From: Acidobacteriota bacterium
GTDB taxonomy: Bacteria; Acidobacteriota; UBA6911
Assembly (NCBI GenBank): GCA_016934295.1
Contig: JAFGTD010000008.1
Location: 1-38,821 of the forward strand
Direction of reading: 5' to 3'
Length of the DNA: 38,821 nucleotides
The notes beneath the pieces were generated by a model. The model saw only the letters and a program-made list of their open reading frames with translations. It was not told where the DNA came from and searched no databases. Every line of letters starts with the position of its first letter. The stretch's first letter is position 1. This document shows positions 33,580 through 38,821 of this stretch, one piece after another. The position numbers were made by a program, and so were the translations under genes.

Positions 33580-34839
33580 TCAGATCACGGTGCCGTTGGG
33601 AATCCAGGATCTCTTGGGAATTATTATAATCCCGTCCCGGATGTAATAGTTCGCACCGTCTTTTTCCTGCAGGTTGTGCGCGTTGATGATGGAAACGTTG
33701 TCGCCGATACGGACATCCTTGTCGAGAATAGCGTTGATGATAGTGCAGTGATTTCCAATTCCGATATTGGAGATCTTCTTTGCCTTATTCTCTTTTATCT
33801 GTTCGAAGGTTTCATATCGGTCGGCTCCCATAATTATGGAATGTTTGACCGTTGTTCCTCCGCCGATCCGGCTCCGAACACCGATAATGGAATGTTTGAT
33901 ATCGGCGCCGTTGAGAATACAGCCGTCTGCTATGACGGATTGATGCACGTCGCAGTTGTTCAGCTTGGAACCGGGCAGGTTTCGGGGATGGGTGTATACC
34001 GGCATCTGAATATCGTAAAAATTAAACTCGGGCAATGAATTGGTCAGGGCAAGGTTTGCTTCGAAAAAGGACCGTATCGTACCGACATCTTCCCAGTAAC
34101 CGTCATACAGACAGCTGAAGACCTTGTATTTCCCGACCGACTGAGGAATCAGTTCCTTGCCGAAGTCCATAGCAGTCGATTCATTCATCAGGTCGATCAG
34201 GAATTTCGTTTGAAACACATAAATACCCATATTGGCCAAATATGGACGCGCATTATCGACGGGCTTGTCACTCTGCACTTCGGACAATTCTTCGGACTCG
34301 GGCTTTTCTTTGAATGCGACCACTCTCCCGTTTCTCTGGCATTTCAATATGCCTAATCCCGTCGCGGATTCACCGGACACAGGCTTGGCAGCGACGGTAA
34401 TATCCGCGCCGTTCTCATTATGGCACTGTATCAATTCCCGTAGATCCATTTGATACAGCTGATCGCCGGAGAGTATAACGACAAGTCCCGTATCTCCATA
34501 CGGCAGGAAATGCTTGACGCTCTGTCGAACCGCATCCGCGGTTCCCTGATACCAGTTGGAACTTTCCGGGGTCTGCTCGGCAGCCAGGATATCCACAAAA
34601 CCGCCGCTGAACATGTCAAACTTATACGTATGCATGACATGTTTGTTCAGAGATGCCGAGTTGAATTGGGTCAGGACGAAGATCCTGTTGATGCCTGAAT
34701 TCAGGCAGTTGCTGATGGGAATATCGACAAGCCGGTACTTGCCTCCCAGCGGCACGGCCGGCTTGCTGCGGAATTTCGTGAGAGGAAACAATCGTTGTCC
34801 CCGTCCACCCCCTAGAACGACAGCCAAGATATCCTGCAT
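33580..34839 (-). CDS. glgC: Glucose-1-phosphate adenylyltransferase (ADP-glucose pyrophosphorylase)
   Basis: The 419-residue product begins MQDILAVVLGGGRGQRLFPLTKFRSKPAVPLGGKYRLVDIPISNCLNSGI, the nucleotide- and substrate-binding signature of GlgC. The C-terminal third is a left-handed beta-helix (repeated hexapeptides, e.g. IKHSIIGVRSRIGGGTTVKHSIIMGAD). It makes ADP-glucose for glycogen synthesis. I chose ATG 34839, with TTGGAG upstream, over an in-frame TTG at 34851. It lies 30 bp after hisI. Confidence 0.94.
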   Translation of the reverse strand: MQDILAVVLGGGRGQRLFPLTKFRSKPAVPLGGKYRLVDIPISNCLNSGINRIFVLTQFNSASLNKHVMHTYKFDMFSGGFVDILAAEQTPESSNWYQGTADAVRQSVKHFLPYGDTGLVVILSGDQLYQMDLRELIQCHNENGADITVAAKPVSGESATGLGILKCQRNGRVVAFKEKPESEELSEVQSDKPVDNARPYLANMGIYVFQTKFLIDLMNESTAMDFGKELIPQSVGKYKVFSCLYDGYWEDVGTIRSFFEANLALTNSLPEFNFYDIQMPVYTHPRNLPGSKLNNCDVHQSVIADGCILNGADIKHSIIGVRSRIGGGTTVKHSIIMGADRYETFEQIKENKAKKISNIGIGNHCTIINAILDKDVRIGDNVSIINAHNLQEKDGANYYIRDGIIIIPKRSWIPNGTVI

Positions 34840-34869
34840 ATGGATCTCCAATCGATCGATTTTGCCGGC

Positions 34870-35217
34870 CTACTCTTTTTTAAAGCCTTCCACTTCCTCG
34901 TAAAAGCAGGATCGCGCCCCGGTATGGCATGCCGGGCCTTTTGGGTGCACCCGGATGACCAAAGCATCTTCATCACAATCCGTGGAAACACTGACTACTT
35001 TCTGCGTGTTTCCGGAGGTTTCTCCTTTATGCCAGAGGCATTGACGGCTCCGGCTGAAAAAAACCGTCTCTCCTGTTTCGCGCATTTTCGCCATGCTTTC
35101 ACGACTTACATACGCAACCGTGAGGACTTCCCCCGTCGTCGCATCCTGGACCACCGCCGGGATCAAACCGTCCGGGCCCCATCGAAGTTCTTCGATTTTC
35201 TTCATTACCGCTTGCAT
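34870..35217 (-). CDS. hisI: Phosphoribosyl-AMP cyclohydrolase
   Basis: The ~115-residue protein matches His[37 protein letters not shown], then metal-binding DCDEDA and [10 protein letters not shown]. It opens the purine ring of phosphoribosyl-AMP, the third step of histidine synthesis. The HisE pyrophosphohydrolase domain is absent, so hisE must lie elsewhere. The start could be 35217 or Met at 35205. It follows hisF by 133 bp. Confidence 0.94.
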   Translation of the reverse strand: MQAVMKKIEELRWGPDGLIPAVVQDATTGEVLTVAYVSRESMAKMRETGETVFFSRSRQCLWHKGETSGNTQKVVSVSTDCDEDALVIRVHPKGPACHTGARSCFYEEVEGFKKE

Positions 35218-35350
35218 CTCCCTGTAAAAACAAAATTTTTAACTCACCGCATAGACGAGGTGAAAACTGAATAATTATATATCAGAATTTTTCTGCATTC
35301 CCTGCGCTGTTTCAGTGAAATCGAATATGAACCCCATACATCGAAAACCG

Positions 35351-36127
35351 CTATGTCAGACGCACGGGTATCCCGCGTTCACGCAGATATCTTTTAGTCT
35401 CGGAAATCGTATGATGTCCAAAATGAAATATGGAAGCGGCCAGAGCCGCACTTGCGTTGCCTTCGATAAATGCATCTGCGATATGTTCCAGCGATCCGCA
35501 TCCTCCGGATGCAATAACGGGGATGTCCACTTTTTCTGCAACTCTGGCGTTTAAAATGTTGTCATAGCCGTTTTGGGTTCCATCGCAATCCATGGAGGTC
35601 AACAGGATTTCCCCTGCACCCGCCTCAGCCGCAGCGACGGCCCAGTCGACGGCTTCTCTGGAGCGGGTTACTCTTCCTCCATGCGTCGTCACCTCCCAGT
35701 GCGGCGCATCCGGATTCCAAGGCTGCACCCGTCGTGCATCGATAGCAACAACAATGCACTGCGATCCGAAATACCTCGAGGCCTCGGAAATCAGGTCGGG
35801 ATTTTCTATTGCCGAGGTATTCAATGAAATCTTGTCGGCGCCCGCCCTCAGAATTGCCTGTATATCCTCAAGAGTGCGCAATCCGCCTCCCACGGTAAAG
35901 GGTATGAAAATCCGGTCCGCAACGGCGCGAACCATCCGGGTTACAATTTCCCTGCGATCGGAGGATGCTGTGATATCAAGAAAAACCAGTTCGTCGGCCC
36001 CCTCCGAATCATATCGCGAAGCAGCTTCAACCGGGTCTCCCGCATCGACAAGGTTTACAAAGTGAGTTCCCTTGACTACGCGCCCGTCACGAACATCCAG
36101 GCAGGGAATAATTCTTTTAGCCAGCAT
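35351..36127 (-). CDS. hisF: Imidazole glycerol phosphate synthase cyclase subunit
   Basis: The 258-residue TIM barrel starts [26 protein letters not shown], with catalytic Asp11 in CLDVRDG. The second catalytic Asp is in TAIENPDLI or the equivalent strand, and the phosphate-binding SGGCGS is near the C-terminus. With HisH it converts PRFAR to imidazole glycerol phosphate and AICAR. The frame is open to 36244, but the family start at 36127, with AGAGGA upstream, is clear. It is 11 bp after hisA. Confidence 0.95.
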   Translation of the reverse strand: MLAKRIIPCLDVRDGRVVKGTHFVNLVDAGDPVEAASRYDSEGADELVFLDITASSDRREIVTRMVRAVADRIFIPFTVGGGLRTLEDIQAILRAGADKISLNTSAIENPDLISEASRYFGSQCIVVAIDARRVQPWNPDAPHWEVTTHGGRVTRSREAVDWAVAAAEAGAGEILLTSMDCDGTQNGYDNILNARVAEKVDIPVIASGGCGSLEHIADAFIEGNASAALAASIFHFGHHTISETKRYLRERGIPVRLT

Positions 36128-36138
36128 AATGATTCCTC

Positions 36139-36888
36139 TCACCAGGAAAGCATCCGTTTGCGCAGATCGGCGAAATCGATCTTGCGATCGTACAGCGCCC
36201 GTCCCAGGATGACTCCCTCGATCCCGCAGGCACGACGCTCCCACAAAGTCCGGACATCCTCAACGCTCGAGACGCCTCCGCTGGCAATCACCCGGATTCC
36301 CGCATTACGGCATACATTTTCCGTTTCGTCAAAATTCACTCCCCGGAGCATCCCGTCTCGCGCTACATCGGTATAAATAATCCTGGGCACTCCGGCGTCT
36401 TTCATCCTGCGTGCGAGATCCACGGCCGGTACAACTGTTTTTTTCACCCATCCCCGCAACACGACAGCCCCCTGGCGCGCGTCGATTCCCACAACGATCG
36501 CCTCCGGATAACGCGTCGCAGCCGCCTCGACTATATCGGGATTCTCCACCGCCGCGGTGCCGATGATCGCCCTTTCCGCGCCAAGATCCAGTATAGTGGC
36601 TATCTGATCCGCGGTCCGCAAGCCGCCCCCGAACTGTACGGGTATTTTCAGCGCGCGAAAAATGGATCCTGCGATATCAAGATGAGCAGACTCACCGGAA
36701 AAAGCGCCGTCCAGGTCAACCAGGTGCAGCCGCGTCGCACCCTGGGCTTCCCAATGAAGCGCCATGGCTACAGGATCATCGCTGTATTCGGTCGACCTTG
36801 TCGCGATGCCCTCCTGAAGCCGGACGCACTTTCCTCCCTTGAGGTCTATTGCAGGGATTAATTCAAGTTCTGGGATGGTGGTTTCCAT
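36139..36888 (-). CDS. hisA: Phosphoribosylformimino-5-aminoimidazole carboxamide ribotide isomerase
   Basis: The 249-residue TIM barrel has the HisA opening [19 protein letters not shown], with the catalytic Asp, and the second catalytic Asp in [10 protein letters not shown]. Phosphate-binding segments QFGGGLR and ASGGVSS are present. It catalyses the Amadori isomerisation just before HisHF. It lies between hisH (149-bp gap) and hisF. Confidence 0.95.
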   Translation of the reverse strand: METTIPELELIPAIDLKGGKCVRLQEGIATRSTEYSDDPVAMALHWEAQGATRLHLVDLDGAFSGESAHLDIAGSIFRALKIPVQFGGGLRTADQIATILDLGAERAIIGTAAVENPDIVEAAATRYPEAIVVGIDARQGAVVLRGWVKKTVVPAVDLARRMKDAGVPRIIYTDVARDGMLRGVNFDETENVCRNAGIRVIASGGVSSVEDVRTLWERRACGIEGVILGRALYDRKIDFADLRKRMLSW

Positions 36889-37037
36889 CGTGTTCGGACC
36901 TTTATTAAAATATGGATCTTCAGCAGAACTTGAGGTTCCATCCTTTCCGGTTCCCCGTTTCCCGTTAAACCATAAACGGAGAATGCTGATGAAAGGAGGA
37001 CTTCGCCCAAAACTTCCGCTGAAGCCCTTTATTCCTT

Positions 37038-37658
37038 TTAAAGGATTGTCAGAAAATTACGCAGGAGCCGTTTGCCGGCCTCCTGGCTCTTTTCGGGGTG
37101 GAACTGAGCGCCCCAAACTTTGCCCCGGCATGCGATCGAGCAGAAACGAAATCCGTAGCTTGTCCAGCACAAAACATCCTCCGGATTATCCGGCTTTACA
37201 TAGAAGGAATGCACGAAATAGAAATAGCTCCCCTCGGCAATCCCCTCAAGCAGCGGATTCTGCCGCGCGCCCTCAATCTGGTTCCAGCCCACATGCGGCA
37301 CGCGCAAACCGGGTTCATCGATTTTCAGGACAGCCCCCGGTATAAGATTCAGCCCTTCATGGCTGCCGAACTCCTCGCTCCGGGTAAAAAGAAGCTGCAA
37401 TCCGAGACACAGGCCAAGAAGGGGCGCTCCATCCTGCACCGCCTGCTGCACAGCAATATCCAGCCTCTTCCGTCGCAGGTTACTCATCGCGTCGCCGAAT
37501 GCACCGACACCGGGCAGAATCAGCCGGTCCGCACGCCGCACCTTTTCGGGATCCCCGGAAATCAAGGGGCAACCGCCTACATTCTCCAATGCCTTTTCGA
37601 CGCTGCGGAGATTTCCCATTCCGTAGTCGACGATTACCGTTTCAATAGCATCTGTCAA
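37038..37658 (-). CDS. hisH: Imidazole glycerol phosphate synthase glutaminase subunit
   Basis: The 206-residue class I glutamine amidotransferase shows VIVDYGMGNLRSVEKAL, the nucleophile Cys in LLGLCLGLQLLF, and the His/Glu pair in QFHPEKS. It supplies ammonia to HisF. No ATG is available at the family start. TTG 37658, one base after the hisB stop and with AGGGAG upstream, is the best choice; the open frame continues to 37688 inside hisB. Confidence 0.93.
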   Translation of the reverse strand: MTDAIETVIVDYGMGNLRSVEKALENVGGCPLISGDPEKVRRADRLILPGVGAFGDAMSNLRRKRLDIAVQQAVQDGAPLLGLCLGLQLLFTRSEEFGSHEGLNLIPGAVLKIDEPGLRVPHVGWNQIEGARQNPLLEGIAEGSYFYFVHSFYVKPDNPEDVLCWTSYGFRFCSIACRGKVWGAQFHPEKSQEAGKRLLRNFLTIL

Positions 37659-37659
37659 G

Positions 37660-38250
37660 CTAAAGCACTCCCTTGGTGGACGGAACACCCTGGATGCGCG
37701 AATCGATGCGGGTCGCCAGATTCAGGGCCCGTGCAGCCGCCTTGAATACCGCTTCGAAAATATGGTGGGTATTGCGTCCGTACAGCAGTTCAATATGAAT
37801 ATTCACACGCGCATGGGTGACAACGGCTTTCCAGAATTCTTCAATCAGGTCCGCTTCGAGTTCACCGACCCGTTCCCGCTCTACCTTAACGTTATAGACA
37901 AGGTAGGGGCGCCCCGAAAGATCCATCACGACACGCACAAGGGTTTCATCCATCGGGAAATAGGCGTGCGCAAACCTTATCAATCCCGATTTGTCTCCGA
38001 GCACTTTATCCAAAGCCGATCCCAGGCATATGCCGATATCTTCGACGGAATGATGCGCGTCCACTCCCAGATCACCCTTGCAGGAGATTTCGAGATCGAA
38101 AATCCCGTGCTTGGCAAAGAGCATCAGCATGTGATCCAGAAACTGGGCGCCCGTCTGAATATTCCCCTGGCCGGTTCCGTCGATATTCAGCGTGACGGAT
38201 ACATCCGTTTCACTCGTTTTCCTTTTAACCGTTGTTATTCTTTCGCTCAT
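37660..38250 (-). CDS. hisB: Imidazoleglycerol-phosphate dehydratase
   Basis: The 196-residue monofunctional HisB shows manganese-binding motifs DAHHSVEDIG and NTHHIFEA, plus FLDHML. It dehydrates imidazole glycerol phosphate. The ATG start overlaps the hisC stop (ATGA) and the stop nearly touches hisH, so these three genes are translationally coupled. Confidence 0.95.
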   Translation of the reverse strand: MSERITTVKRKTSETDVSVTLNIDGTGQGNIQTGAQFLDHMLMLFAKHGIFDLEISCKGDLGVDAHHSVEDIGICLGSALDKVLGDKSGLIRFAHAYFPMDETLVRVVMDLSGRPYLVYNVKVERERVGELEADLIEEFWKAVVTHARVNIHIELLYGRNTHHIFEAVFKAAARALNLATRIDSRIQGVPSTKGVL

Positions 38251-38821
38251 ATGGATTCCCGGGCGTCTTCCGAGCCGCCGGACATTCTATGTTCCATGCC
38301 GGTCCGGAGCGCAGACAGTAAACGATCGTTTTCCTCCCGAGTCCCTACGCTGATTCGCAGGCACTTCGAAAGCATTGGATAGGAAGATACATCCCTGATT
38401 AAAATTCCCTGCCGGTAGAGGTCGTCGAATATAAGCCTCGGTTCAAACGGCACTTCAACCAGAAAGAAATTGGCTTCGGACGGATAGATCTTGATCCCCG
38501 GAATACGGCCCAGTTCCCTTCCAAGCCTGTCCCTTTCCTTCAGTACCGTTTCGATAGCCGATCGAAACCTGTCCCTGTTTTCCACCGCCACTTCAGCTGC
38601 CGTGAGACTGAATTGATTGACATTATAGGGAAGTTTCGCTTTTGAAATCTCCGACACCAGCTCATCATGGGCCAGCAGGTATCCCACCCTGAGCCCGGCC
38701 ATTCCCATAGCTTTGGAAAAGGTCCTCGTGATGATCAGCCTTGGATACTCCTCGAGCAGCTCCAGGCCGGAATATCCCCAGAATTCGAAATAGGCTTCAT
38801 CCAGAAGAACGTGTCCTGAAA
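38247..38821 (-). CDS. hisC: Histidinol-phosphate aminotransferase, partial (5' end outside window)
   Basis: The frame is open to the window edge and encodes about 190 C-terminal residues of a fold-type I PLP aminotransferase. The strand LLDEAYFEFWG holds the PLP-contacting Asp and Tyr. RTFSKAMGMAGLRVGYLL holds the PLP-binding Lys and the following Arg. RISVGTREEND carries the substrate-binding Arg. It is named by family and by its place at the head of hisB-hisH-hisA-hisF-hisI. Confidence 0.92.
   Translation of the reverse strand, partial: SGHVLLDEAYFEFWGYSGLELLEEYPRLIITRTFSKAMGMAGLRVGYLLAHDELVSEISKAKLPYNVNQFSLTAAEVAVENRDRFRSAIETVLKERDRLGRELGRIPGIKIYPSEANFFLVEVPFEPRLIFDDLYRQGILIRDVSSYPMLSKCLRISVGTREENDRLLSALRTGMEHRMSGGSEDARESI

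Overview
The window most likely comes from a strictly anaerobic bacterium of the Desulfobacterota type (sulfate-reducing, metal-reducing or syntrophic). The main reason is a complete class II (ATP-independent, tungsten) benzoyl-CoA reductase operon, bamBCDEFGHI. It lies next to the three genes that carry the reduced ring through to ring opening: bamR, bamQ and bamA. An in-frame UGA at a family-invariant cysteine position in bamF points to selenocysteine use. Taxonomy is inferred from gene content only.

Layout. (1) 1-934: a JAMM/MPN-domain gene lies between two copies of a ~54-bp direct repeat, then a palindrome-rich spacer. (2) 934-5303 (minus): a three-gene complex of NrfD-like membrane subunit, four-cluster Fe-S subunit and molybdopterin catalytic subunit. 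The catalytic subunit has no Tat signal, so the complex probably faces the cytoplasm. (3) 5563-6207 (plus): one unrecognised protein. (4) 6282-10023 (minus): class III CoA-transferase, DUF35 protein, SCPx-type thiolase and SDR dehydrogenase, resembling part of a bbs-type beta-oxidation set. (5) 10274-21467 (minus): bamBCDEFGHI. (6) 21564-22211 (minus): a winged-helix/GNAT fusion that is the best local candidate regulator. (7) 22648-26932 (minus): amidohydrolase, bamR, bamQ, bamA, separated by palindromic repeats. (8) 27240-29534 (minus): a GH3 glycosidase. (9) 29828-32644 (plus): pcrA/uvrD helicase and a lysine-rich histone-H1-like protein, closed by a strong bidirectional terminator. (10) 32724-38821 (minus): nfo, glgC, hisI, hisF, hisA, hisH, hisB and the 3' part of hisC, which runs off the window.

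How the genes fit together. BamBC is the catalytic module that reduces benzoyl-CoA to the 1,5-dienoyl-CoA. BamDEF (Hdr/MvhD-like) and BamGHI (NuoEFG-like) are thought to drive this by flavin-based electron bifurcation. BamR hydrates the diene, BamQ oxidises the alcohol and BamA opens the ring to 3-hydroxypimeloyl-CoA. The SDR and thiolase/DUF35 pair could oxidise and cleave that product, or could act in an upper pathway. The CoA-transferase would activate a carboxylic acid. No benzoate-CoA ligase is visible, so the entry substrate is not shown here.

The most notable observations are the UGA codon in bamF followed by a SECIS-like hairpin, which makes the gene look truncated to a standard gene caller; the HTH-GNAT fusion with a tandem repeat on its own putative promoter; a winged-helix-like tail on BamF; and paired palindromic repeats on both sides of bamR.
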